A stretch of 64,000 nt of DNA from Azolla pinnata. Taxonomy: Eukaryota > Streptophyta > Polypodiopsida > Salviniales > Salviniaceae. Shown here in pieces: positions 46,825-58,307 of this stretch. The stretch spans positions 1-64,000 of the forward strand of contig JBBBWG010013001.1 of NCBI GenBank assembly GCA_037176905.1. Direction: 5' to 3'. Numbering within the stretch: the stretch's first letter is position 1; each line of letters opens with the position of its first letter. The translations under genes were made by a program, and so were the position numbers. Under the pieces are notes generated by a model. That model saw only the letters and a list, made by a program, of their open reading frames with translations. It was not told the origin of the DNA and made no database searches.

Positions 46825-49800
46825 ATGGCAGCAGCTTCTGCTTCCTCGATCGTCTTCCAAAGGCTCAGCTCTCCCCGCGTAAGTACCTTGCTTGATACCC
46901 TTCCCTGTGGATCATCTGTCAAGGGTTCGCATCTTGTTTCTATCTATGTATGTCTCGAAAAATCGGACATTTGATCAACAAATATCTGCACATATGCGAT
47001 CTTGAGCCTACTCACGTAGGCCGATGTGCATCAAATCTGAAAATCTAATGCATCTGTGTATATCGTACGTACATATTTTGATCAACAAATATCAGCACAT
47101 ATGCGATCTTGAGCATACTTACATAGGCCGATGTGTATCAAATCGGAAAATCTAATGTATCTGTGTATATCATGCGTACATATTCACATATGCATGTAAT
47201 ATTATGTATTCATCTGTGTGGGTCAAATTATTTTGCACTACATGGTTCTTCAGAGTGTCACTGTTTTTGGTGAGGGGCTCTGCAACCTCAAGGTCGGATG
47301 GACAGCATCTGTGAAACCTAGTTACAGATATCTTAATGTGAGAGGCCGGTCAGCATCAACTGCCACTAGCCCATCTTCATCCTCTGAGGAATTCAGTGCG
47401 AAATATAGAGAAGGTTTCTCTTTTCAGTCTATTCGTCTAACATTCTTATTGTTACTGTTCATTTTTTATTGAAATTTGATTAGGAATATTTTGTTTGTTT
47501 ATTCAGTTTATTGTGTTATCCAGAAAGGCTTAAAAAATTCTCTGAGCTAGTTGAGGATGTGTTTCGCACAACAATTGACACGGGGCCACGAGGGGCGATT
47601 AGGTTTGCCCAAGGAGTTGAAGCATTTGTTACTGTTGGTGGAGAATGGGCAGTTGAACAATTGCGGGTATGCACCTACCAGAATTTGATCTGTTTTAGCG
47701 TTGATGACAGTGGCTTTTTTTCATGTTTAAGCATACGCTTCAGCTAGGTTGAATGTTATGCTGTGGAATGTGTAGACTCTGCAGTCAGCTGGAACGATAG
47801 GCTCAGGTGCACAATTTGGTATATTGGGTCCTCGTGAACTTCGCAAACTATTTGAGAGATTGGGTGCCACTTACATTAAACTTGGGCAGGTAAGAGCGAA
47901 TATTCGAAGCTCTTTCGGATGGATTTTTGTTTTCATCATGATCAAATGACATATTCAGACTGATTATCCTTATACCAAAATGCGTTTCAAAATCTAATTA
48001 TCTTTATGGATTCAGTTTATCGCATCAACGCCATCATTGTTTCCAGATGAGTATGTAAAAGAATTCCAGAACTGTTTGGATAAGACACCGCCTGTACCAT
48101 TTGATCAAATAAAAGAGATCATCACGAAAGATTTGGGGCGACCCTTGGAGGAGGTCTATGAATATGTGGATCCCGTACCTCTTGCTTCAGCTTCTGTTGC
48201 CCAGGTACAAAGGAAAATCTGGAGTATTTACACTTTTAAACTACTTTTAATTCCATCTAAACGCCTATTAATTGTTCCTCCAATACCTTAAGTAAAACGT
48301 TTACGTGTTATACATAACTAAGGCTCAAGCATTACAAAGAATGTTGCGGGCTCGAGATTTGGGCCCGCTGTCAGAGCTATCATTAGGACTCTGCATGAAT
48401 GGTGTACATGGAGAAGAAATTCACTTCATATAAGAAATTGATATGTGTTAAGCTCATAATACCATGAATTATCTAGAGAAGGAAGCTTGAAGTAGAACAG
48501 TGAAACCTTTATATAAGAAGTGGACTGTGAAACTGAAGTAGTCGACATGACGATGATGTTAGAGAGTTGCTTGAAGAACAGTGGGTGATGGCAGAAGTAG
48601 GAATGGTAAGGACAAACCTCATGAGATGAACGTAGGAAGGATGGTGAGAGCAATGTATGAGATTGAGAGAGATGGTAGCTTATCTGCTTTATCTACTTGC
48701 TGAAACTCTAGGACACAACTTTTACTAAGCATACAATTTCTACCACGCATCTCTTTTCAGCGATGACTTTTGATCTCTGTAGTTATGAGACGAGCTTCAC
48801 AGTAAGTTAACAATGTCGAGCATACTTTTTTGTACTAGGTACATGCAGCCCGGTTGAGAGGGACCATGAAAGAGGTGGTTATCAAAGTTTTGAAGCCAGG
48901 TGTCGGTGATGTATTAACTGCCGATTTAAACTTCCTTTATGTTGCTGCACGGGTATTGGAGTTTCTTAATCCCCAAATAAGCCGAACTTCCTTGGTAACA
49001 CTATTCTCTACATCTACATTGATCTCAATTTAGTATTTTCTGTGCTCTATTTTCCTAATAAATTATGGTAGTCTGCTATTTTATTCTAGGTTGCTATTGT
49101 CGGGGATATAAGATCTTCAATGTTGGAAGAAGTTGACTTCCAGAAAGAAGCTATCAACATTGAAGCTTTTAGACAATACCTTCAAACTGCTGGGCTTACA
49201 AATCAGGCAACAGTACCAGAGGTTTACAGACATTGCAGCACAAAAAGGGTCTTAACCATGGAAAGATTTTATGGGGTGCCGCTTACTGATTTGGATTCAA
49301 TTAGATCATTAGTGGCTAGTCCAGAAGCTACTTTGATAACAGCACTGAATGTGTGGTAAAACTCTTCCCATGTTCTCTTTTCATAATTTTAGTTTATCAT
49401 TGTTTACTTTGAAGAGTGCTGAAATTGCAATATCCAAGTTCCCAAATTTTCTAGCTATTTATTCAAATGACGTTGGTCAACATATCTAAGGAGCAAACAT
49501 ATGTGCTATACGAGGAATTTCTCTCCTGGGGGGTGGTTCAATGGAGTGTATTGAAATGACCTGAAAATTCATAGGGATCATTTCGGAAATCAAGAGAAAT
49601 ATTTATGTTTGTTTGGAGTTTTCTCCTACTTATTTTGGAAGGGCTCCAAATGCGACGTACATTTGTCATCTTTTCTTTCTTGTGTAACTTTTTCTTTAGT
49701 GATTGTTTAACATCTCTGTATATTTTCTCTTACATGTTCAATCATCGTTCGAAGGTCACCATTTTCCTTCCCCTGCCTATTTAGATACATATTATTTTTC

Positions 49801-51089
49801 TGATCTTGATCGTCTGAAAATGCAGAATGCTTTGAGGTCGAGGTGAGTTTTCTACTGTGCTAACCACGTTTCTTGTGTTTAGGTTTGGTAGCCTTCTAGC
49901 CTGTGAATCCTTTCATGCTGATGTTCATGCTGGCAATCTCTTGGTTCTTCGAGATGGGCGAGTAGGATTCATTGATTTTGGTAAGGCACAGCTGTCATCT
50001 TGAGCAAAGGACTTTGGTAGCATTATCTATAATTGTGCTCGTGAAATAATTCTATAGGTATTGTCGGCCGTATTTCACCAGCAACTTGGGCAGCTATGGA
50101 AACATTTCTAACATCTATTGGAAGTGGACAATACAATGCAATGGCCATGGCATTAGTGCAGATGGGTGCCACTGATACAAAGGTTAACATTCAACAATTC
50201 GCAGATGACCTCGAGAAGGTTTTTACAGCTGTTCAGGTGATCATATGAAAAGATTTAAATGTAATTGTTAATGTTTGAATCATGAGCAAAGGTGGGTGAT
50301 CATCCTGTAATTGGTAATGAACCAACGATTATTTAATATGTATATTAGGAAAAATCTTAAAACATGTGTGCGTGATCTGTTAATGTCAAGTCCAACTTGC
50401 GTCAAACGAACTGTCACACTGTCTTGCAAAGTGTAGTGTTGATTATGCATTCGTGGAGGTTTAGATACATTCATAGCTTATAAAAAGCCTTCAAAGTATT
50501 GAGATATCAGAATAAGTTTTGATATCATTTCAACTTATTTGTGGTGAATATCATTAACAAGCTCTTAAAGACTAGTTTTAAAATTTGAATGTTGAATAGC
50601 AGTCTGGAAACCATTAGAGAATTTTTGTTTGGTCACAACCTTGAATCTATCAACAGAACTAATTTGCGTTGCTTATTAATATATACTATGTTTAGAACTT
50701 GGATTCGGAGATCTTGATCACTGCAGCGGGTGGACCCCGGAGTGCCACTGTGGCAGCCACATTAGCTGTTGATGAGCAGCAGGTCAATGCTCTTTTCCTT
50801 GATGTGGTATGCTCCCTTCCTTTCTCTCTCTCTCTCTCAAAAGTAAAGATATCCATGGAGTTACTAATGAAGTTCATTTCAATTCAATCATCATTGTTCT
50901 TTTATCTGTGATATATAGATTCGTGTGAGCGAAGCATACGGTCTACGCTTCCCCAGGGAGTTTGGTCTTCTTGTCAAGCAGCTTTTATATTTCGATCGTT
51001 ACACTCGCCTGCTCGCTCCTGACTTGAATGTTCTAGAAGATGAACGAATAATGATATCGAACCGCAGAGATGACTATCGCCGTTATTGA
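46825..51089 (+). CDS. ABC1 atypical kinase (ABC1K/ADCK/UbiB family), 11 exons
   Basis: Exons: 46825-46878, 47254-47413, 47524-47666, 47776-47889, 48016-48204, 48839-48994, 49090-49355, 49883-49980, 50058-50236, 50696-50806, 50919-51089. The join is in frame and encodes about 546 residues. The first 75 residues are Ser/Arg-rich and short of acids, suggesting a plastid (or mitochondrial) targeting peptide. Family marks: the KxGQ motif in ATYIKLGQFIASTPSLFP, the modified P-loop in PLASASVAQVHAARL, the ion-pair lysine in EVVIKVLKPGV, a long VGDIRSSMLEEVDFQKEAIN segment, the catalytic loop FHADVHAGNLLV and the metal-binding FIDFG. Plant ABC1Ks mostly sit in plastoglobules and affect prenylquinone metabolism and light stress. 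The subgroup is not assigned. Exon 3's acceptor at 47523 was preferred over one at 47506 because it keeps the frame. Confidence 0.93.
46971..47184 (+). repeat. 107-bp tandem duplication in ABC1K intron 1
   Basis: Two adjacent copies start with ttgatcaacaaatat at 46971 and 47078, and share cacatatgcgatcttgagc, aggccgatgtg and atctaatg-atctgtgtat, with only scattered substitutions. Confidence 0.93.
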
Positions 51090-52130
51090 GCTTGTATAGA
51101 TCGACAAAGGTGAAGATGGAGATTGTATTGTATATATATAATGAAGAAGAGTTATAATGGATGAATTAATCGATCCATTGTAATGGCTAAAAAAGAATGT
51201 AATTGTACAATCAAATTAGTATTTTCAAAGCTATCCCTCTATTGCAGTTTATCTTTCAGGGACACCATATATGTGTAAAACACATTAAACTGAAGCAGGG
51301 TAATTTATAGCTGCAGCACAACGAGCAAACGACACGAGTGGCGAGATTCAAATTATTTGAACTCTTGACACATATCAAGGAAGGCATTGAGAGAGCAATG
51401 TACCGAGAAATCTTCGAAAGCATGGATAGCATGTGTGTTCTTGGTCTATGTTTCTACAAAAAAAATACTGCATTATGCTTGAATTTGTATACTACAAATG
51501 GCAATTGTGGATGCCATGGCCATCTCATGAACTTCATCAATGAAATGAAGGCAGTTTAATAATAGAGATCTATTGATCTTGAACCAGCTGATTGCTCCCC
51601 TGGCCTCATCTCTTGGAGATATATGAGAACAAGTGGTGTTGTCGATTTCGATTCCTCCAAGTTCTGTTTGTAGAAGCGGTGCGGAGAAGAAAGCAGACAA
51701 ACAAAAAGAAAAAAGGTGTTTTGGAATCTAGAATTGTGACGATGAGGTGTTTGGGGATCTGACGGAAGCCACGAGGCGGCGATATCATCGGATCGCTCCA
51801 GCGACAAGGTGCATGTGTAAATCGAGGACGATTTTGCGAGGGCGTAAAATCAGCAGGATCTTGTCGATGAAGTTATCGATGCCCAAAATATAAGATGCCT
51901 CTGATCCCATGGTCTCAAAATCCCACTTGTGGGGCTTGAGATTGAGACGGAGATAGAGAGATGGGATTAAACACTCTGGTCGAGAGCTAGCGTGCTACAG
52001 TGTTAAGCAGGGACAACTATCTGCATCGATCCGTGAAAGCTAGAAAACACGATATTGGTTCCGTATCTGTTATGTGTTTGTACATCTGATGTCAGGCTCG
52101 AAGGCAGATACAGAAGCCTCTTTGATCATC
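51090..52130. other. Intergenic
   Basis: ABC1K 3' UTR and flank. Frames are short and no family is recognised. Confidence 0.45.
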
Positions 52131-52139
52131 TTCGGAGAT

Positions 52140-53015
52140 CAATGCGTGCACATGCATGCATGCATACATACACATGCATATGCACACACACACACACATA
52201 CATCTGCAATTGCAAGTAGAGACAACAGACATATGTACACATGTATGCTTGCATACACACACATGCATAGGAATGCATGCACATACACATACATACATAG
52301 ACATGCCATGGAGACAATAGAGACATATGCAACCACCAATGCATGCATGCAGACACCCATTGCATACATAGAGAGAAGATCCCATCCATGGATACATACA
52401 TGTATAGAGAGAAGAGAGAAGAGAGAAGAGATCCACACATAAAGAGAGGAAAGAGCTGCATGCACATATATATACATACACACACATACATACATAGAGA
52501 GAAGACCTCCACCCACACATACATACACACACACACACATAAACACACACACACATACATACATAGCGAGAGGAACTCCACCCACACATACATACACATA
52601 CACACACATAAACACACACGCACACATACATACATAAGCACACATACATACATACATGAACACATATATACATACAACATAAACATAGACAGACATGCAT
52701 ACATACATACGCACACATACATGCACACACATGCACACGCATACGTATACATACATATACATACACACATACATACATACACACACATACATACACATAC
52801 ATGCACACATACATACACACATGCACACACACATACATATACACATACACACATGCACACACACATACACACACATACATACATGCACACACGCATGCAC
52901 ACATACATACATACAGGCACGCATGCACACATGCACGCACAGCGCACATGCACACATGCAGACACGCATGCACACATGCACACATGCATACATACATACA
53001 TACATACATAATGGA
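52140..53015. repeat. Long (ACAT)/(CA)n array
   Basis: About 870 bp of acat, acac and gcat steps, the second such array in the window. In the middle, a unit of about 75 bp recurs near 52494 and 52566: agagagaa/gcgagagg, then ctccacccacacatacatac. Minus-strand frames of about 300 codons (Met-Tyr-Val-Cys) are by-products of the period. Confidence 0.95.
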
Positions 53016-53846
53016 ATGCAGAATTATGTAGTGAAAATGCATACACATAAAGAATGAGGCCCTATTTACAGCCCCATGTCAAATCAAATTGAAAGGAACT
53101 GGTCTTTTGGGGCCCTCTTTCCCCTTTCTCCTTTTCCCTTCTTTTTCTGTTCTCTGACCTCTGGCTATGGCTATGGCTATGGCTATGGCTGCCAGTGCAG
53201 GAAATCATTCAAGAGTCAGAGAGGATTGAAGAAAGGAAAACATGTATATATGTGTATGTATGGAGAAGAGCCCTAAATTTCAACAGACCCAAAAAGGCCA
53301 AAAGAAAACAATGAAAAATCGCCCACAAAAACACCCCTTTCTCCCCTCCCCTACCCTACCTAAATCAGAGTAGGAAACGAGGGCCTTCCTCCTACCATGA
53401 ATTCTCAGGTACATAAGAAGAGCTCCAGTAGTCCTCTGCCTCTCCCCCTCCACCGCCTCTCCCCGTGGAAACCCTAAAACAAAGAAAGAGGAAGGTTTTC
53501 TTGGAAGTCCATGCGCTTGTAGCTGGTGGAGATCCTTGTCCATATCGGATGTGATGAAGAAAAAGGGTTTTGGTTTCAGCAACCTTTGAATCTATACACC
53601 GCCCTTCACCTTCTAAATGCAAAACCCTAGGAAAGAAGCTTCTCTCAAGATCCATGCCCACGTCCATGTCCATGACTTTGATCCTCTCCTCTGTAAAGCC
53701 TGGAGACAAGCTTGAATGAAATTTAGAGACTCCTTCAGCGCTTGGGGGGAAAATCCTAAGAGAAGCACGAGTTCGTTTGCAGGGATAGAAGATGAGGTAA
53801 GAAAGGCAGCAAAGAAGACGAAGAAATAATCATATATAGGTTCACA
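53016..53846. other. 5' flank of the ankyrin-RING gene
   Basis: It contains a (GGCTAT)n run at 53162-53190. The stretch is otherwise without recognisable genes and likely holds the promoter and 5' UTR. Confidence 0.45.
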
Positions 53847-56800
53847 ATGGGCGTCTCTGCTAGCTGCCATAGCGACATTCAAAATGACCTTGTTTCAGCT
53901 ATCGGAGAAGGAGATCTTCATCATGTCAGGATTCTTCTCACTCAAAAGCCAAAGCTTGTAAATGCCATTCTCTCTGACAAGGGTTTCTCTCCTCTGCATT
54001 ATGCAGCTTCGCTTGGACAACCTGAGGTAAGTGCGTAAGCGCATACATACAGCGTAGCTTTTGCCATCTGTGAAATATTTCTGGTATTTAAAGTGTCGTT
54101 CTCAATGGATTCAATACGTGTTTCTGGAACTACATGCTGGCTTTTGTCTATGGAGGTTTTTTTAATTCTCAGCGATTTCTTCGTCTTAGATGAGTTCAAT
54201 TTCCATTTGTTGATTTGGTATGCTCATCCGTGAATGATTCTGGTCGTTTGTTATGAGGCTTTGTTTCATAGAAAGTGGTCCAAAGATTCTTGTGTATTAA
54301 AATTAGTTCAGAAACATCATCCTCTCAGCAATGGGAAAATATCTACCTCGCGGATATACCTGGGACTGGTGCAACTTACATGTATTTCCAACCTATCTAT
54401 ATATATACCTGGGAACGCTGTAGTCTAAATCAAGAAAATGTTATTTTGCACATTAAAAATAGTTGAATCCTAAAGTAAATAATGCTTCCATCCATGCAAA
54501 ATCTGGCATCTTTCCAACTCTGCTAGCAAGATCAGTAATGCTGTTATGCATAAGGATATTACTAGGGTTTAATTAAGACTGGGCCAAACTTATGCTAAAG
54601 TTTTTGTTGTGCCTGACTACCATTCTTCCTCATTCCTCAGTACCATTCGAGTTGTAGTCTACTCATATACATACTCGAATACATGCACATACATGCATTA
54701 CACATGCATATAAGCATGTATGTCTGTATATATCTGTATGCTAATGATGTTGTATCATTTAAGTGTGAGCTGAACCACCCTTTATCTTCCCCTGCTGCTA
54801 GACTTAGAAAAGTGTGTCTCTGCTGCTAGACCGAAAACTCAATGATATCCTTGCTATAGGTTGTCTCACTTCTGTTGGCGAAAGGAGCTCCTGTGGATGT
54901 GTTGAACAAGATGAAACAGGTATATCAGACTGAAAGGATTTCCTAAGCTTCTCGTTTTCTTAGTATGGGGTCTTTTTCCTGGTATAGATAACAATGAACC
55001 TAATGTCATTGGATTCTTTTCTTTGCATCAATCAGACTCCGTTAATGCTTGCTTGTAAGAATGGAAGGGTTGCTTGCATTGAGCAGTTGATACAAAGTGG
55101 TGCCAATGTGAGTATGTTGTGGCATTGTATTTTTTTACTCTTTTTTTATGTCATTCTCTTAGTTTTTCCATAATCATTTCTTTGTCTCGCAACTTTCAGA
55201 TCCTGACCTTTGATTCAACCCATGAGAGGACATGCTTGCATTATGCAGCCAAAGGTGGGCATCTACAGTGTCTCGAGAAAATCTTAGAAGCTGCAAGATC
55301 TCCTTTGGTTTCTCAGACATGGTGAGTTCTACCATGCAAAGTTCTCATACATGAATTGTATTTTTATAGCTTGACTATGTGTGAGTTCTAACTATTTTAA
55401 TGTAGGGGGTTCGATCGGTTCATCAATGTTCGGGATGGGACTGGAGCCACAGCGTTGCACCTTGCAGCAAGCTCTTGCCAATCGATTCTTGTTCGGATGT
55501 TTCTAACAAATGGGGCCCTTGTTTGTGCTACTACAACAAAAACAAGAAGCAACAGGTTAATATTTCTACACTCTGATCAATAAAGTAACTTGGCCAATGT
55601 TCAATTATCTACATATCTCTGTACTAAACTTGAGTCTACCCTGTGCTAGCCTTGCGTTTGGGAGCGCACCTCTGCATTTCGCAGCTCGAGGTGGATCGGT
55701 TGAATGTGTTAAAGAACTTCTGGCATGGGGTGCTGATAGGCTGCAGCGAAATTCTCGAGGGTACTTCATCAGTTCCATTGTCTTCTAAATGCTCAGAGTC
55801 TCATCATTTATTTAATGTTGATTGATGTATTTCAATCCTCTGTTATCTGTTATCAACATATTGTTTTATAAATTTTGAGTTTTTCTTTTGTGCATGTGGC
55901 AGCTACACTCCCTTTTTCATAGCTATGAAGTATCGTAACACAGCATGTGCAGCTCTTCTCAATCCATTGGCTGCAGAGCCCTTAGTGTGGCCATCTCCAT
56001 GGAAGTTCATGAGCAATCTTGAACCTGGAGCCAAAGCTCTTCTAGAGGCGGCCCTGGCACGGGCAAATGATGCATGGGAAAAGCGAATATTCTCTACCAG
56101 CTTACTAAATGAAGAAGAGACCGAGAGCTGTTGCACTGAGGTGGGTTTCTTCATACACATTTGAATTGTCTATGAAATTGCAAGGTCGTTGATGAAAAAA
56201 AAACACCCGAAAGACAGACATTAACTGTTAAGATGACCCATTAAAAGAGTTGATAAAGAAAAAAAATAGAAGGTGTTGAAATGATCTATCAGCACATGAA
56301 TAGAATTTTGATGACATTTCCATGATAAATTTGTGAGCAGGTTAATGGAGAGGAGAGCGAGGTCTGCTGCATTTGCTTTGAGCGTGTATGCACAATAGAG
56401 GTCCTCAGCTGTGGGCATCAGATGTGTGCAAGATGCACACTTGCATTATGCTGCCATAACAAGCCGAACCCATTAACGAATTGCTCCTTGGCTCTCTCAT
56501 GCCCTTTCTGCCGTTGCAACATTGAGCAACTGCGCCAAGTTCAGCCCATGCAAGTTGAAAGAGCTACACCTAAAAAACATGAAGGTGAGAAGAATGGTGA
56601 TGATTATGATGCTTGTGACATAAAAACAGAGGGGCAAGTTCCTGGCAAAGCTCTGGAAAAAAAGCATGAACATGAGAATGAAGAGGATGCTGAGAAAGAT
56701 GAGGATCGAGACTTGAGTATGGAGTTAAGAGCTGCATCAAATCGATCGAAAAAGGGTTTAGATGTTGGGAGTAGTGGTGGTGCAGGTGGGTTCATGGGAT

Positions 56801-56916
56801 TGGTTAGCAAAGGCTCGTTCCGGCTTATCTCTTCGGCTTGGGGCTCAAGTAGAGTGATGGATATTGACTGGGAAAATGAAAACCCACAGGAACAGAATAA
56901 CCAGTTTGTAGCATGA
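53847..56916 (+). CDS. Ankyrin-repeat RING E3 ubiquitin ligase, XBAT31/XBOS31-like, 8 exons
   Basis: Exons: 53847-54026, 54860-54919, 55036-55107, 55200-55321, 55406-55555, 55650-55760, 55903-56140, 56341-56916; in frame, about 502 residues. Ankyrin repeats fill residues about 10-260, with GFSPLHYAASLGQPE, TPLMLACKNGRVACIEQLI, TCLHYAAKGGHLQCLEKIL, GATALHLAASSCQSILVRMF and APLHFAARGGSVECVKELL. After the GADRLQR and WPSPWKF landmarks of this group comes a RING finger at about 318-370: CCICFERVC, CGHQMCARC and CPFC. Such proteins ubiquitinate targets held by the ankyrin domain; rice and Arabidopsis relatives act in hormone, heat and iron signalling. Gly2 followed by Ser/Cys residues (MGVSASC) suggests possible N-myristoylation. 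The last exon adds some 120 acidic residues, longer than in Arabidopsis XBAT31. Confidence 0.92.
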
Positions 56917-58307
56917 AGTTGAAGTCAAGCTAACATATTCATTTTTTGGTTGATTCTTTCGATTTTTGGCTCATGGATACTGACACCTAATGTTAGTTAT
57001 GAGTCTTGGCACAACCTCAATTTGGCCAAAAAGCTCAGCTGCCTGTGATTTCCTTGCTGCAATCGGTGATCGGAAAGAGCTGCTTCACCTACATAAAAAA
57101 GCATTTTGGATTAGGCTGGCTACCTGCTTGATGAAAACCAAGAGATGAATTTGGATACGACCATTGGAGGACGGGATCAAATTTATGGAACTTCAAAATG
57201 CGTATCGTGTGATAAAGTTTCATAATCCTCGCTGTTTTCGAAAAAATGCATCTTTGCTTCTTAATGATTACTCATATCTCCATATTTGCTTCTTCATTAT
57301 AGCTCCTTTCCAAACCCATTTTTGTGATATGTTGTAGCAGATCTTTGACCAATCCTGCAACATGGAGTGATGATTTAATTCTTTGTACTTAAAAGACACC
57401 TCAAAGATATGAAAACAAAGTGATTTCCTTTGCCGTATAACTTTGTCTATGGTAATGAATCTCTGATGGTGAAGGTGACGGTGTGAAAAAGTTATGGTAG
57501 CTTTCTTGTGTTATGGAATCCAAGAAAAGACCAGAAAAGTCATGGAATTGCAAAAAGAAAATGCACCCAGAAAAATTTTGGATTCTAATCGACAGCCCAA
57601 TAAATCGATCACTTGTACATGAATTCATCTTTGGCTGATCAAATTGAAAGACGATCAGTAAGTCAACAGTACCAAATCTATCAACCAACCGATCCATCGA
57701 ATTTCTGAAGACAATCAAGAAGAAGGGATGGGAAGCATTTTGGTCCCATGTTTAAGAGCCGATTTTTGTTTCTATGTGGCAATTGGCAATTTAGGATGTT
57801 AGATCAATGATAAATTAGCTGCTGTGCATTAGCGTCAAATTGCTAATTTGCAATTATTTGGGGTGTCAATTCGTAGCTTATAGCTCCCATCATACTGCTT
57901 TTGTTAAATCTTTTTTGTTCTCTTTACTTGCAAACTACTCTGTTTTCACTTCTCAGGCAAGTCTGCATTTGAGAGAGAGACAGAGACAGAGAGAAGGAAT
58001 TCTATAACCAGCCTTTGTGGGCAATTCTCAGAGGACTCGGAAATCCCGCTCTACCGCCCCTGATCAAGCCTTCTTTGTTTGTGGTTAGTTTGGTCCACTT
58101 CCGTCTCCACAATGTATTCTAATTCTTCCCTTCCTTTGTTCTGTCTCCTTCAGTTTTGAACCGAGTCAATCGCTGCTTTGAGAACTTTGCTTGTAGAGTG
58201 TTCACCGTTGAATCAGAAAAGGGTCCTCAATGAGTCCCGCATTTGATGCTGAAGGAAGAGATCAGACGTGCTTCCCTTCCCTCACAAGCGCTTCATTTCC
58301 GATGTAG
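56917..58307. other. Intergenic
   Basis: Ankyrin-RING 3' UTR and polygalacturonase promoter. No gene recognised in either strand. A short GA run is at about 57972-57993. Confidence 0.45.

Noticed and set aside
52092-53048. Open frames of about 290-318 codons on the minus strand
   Set aside because: They consist of Met-Tyr-Val-Cys repeats produced by ACAT/CA tandem repeats; the opposite strand gives His-Thr-Tyr-Ile. All frames stay open because of the period, not because of coding.
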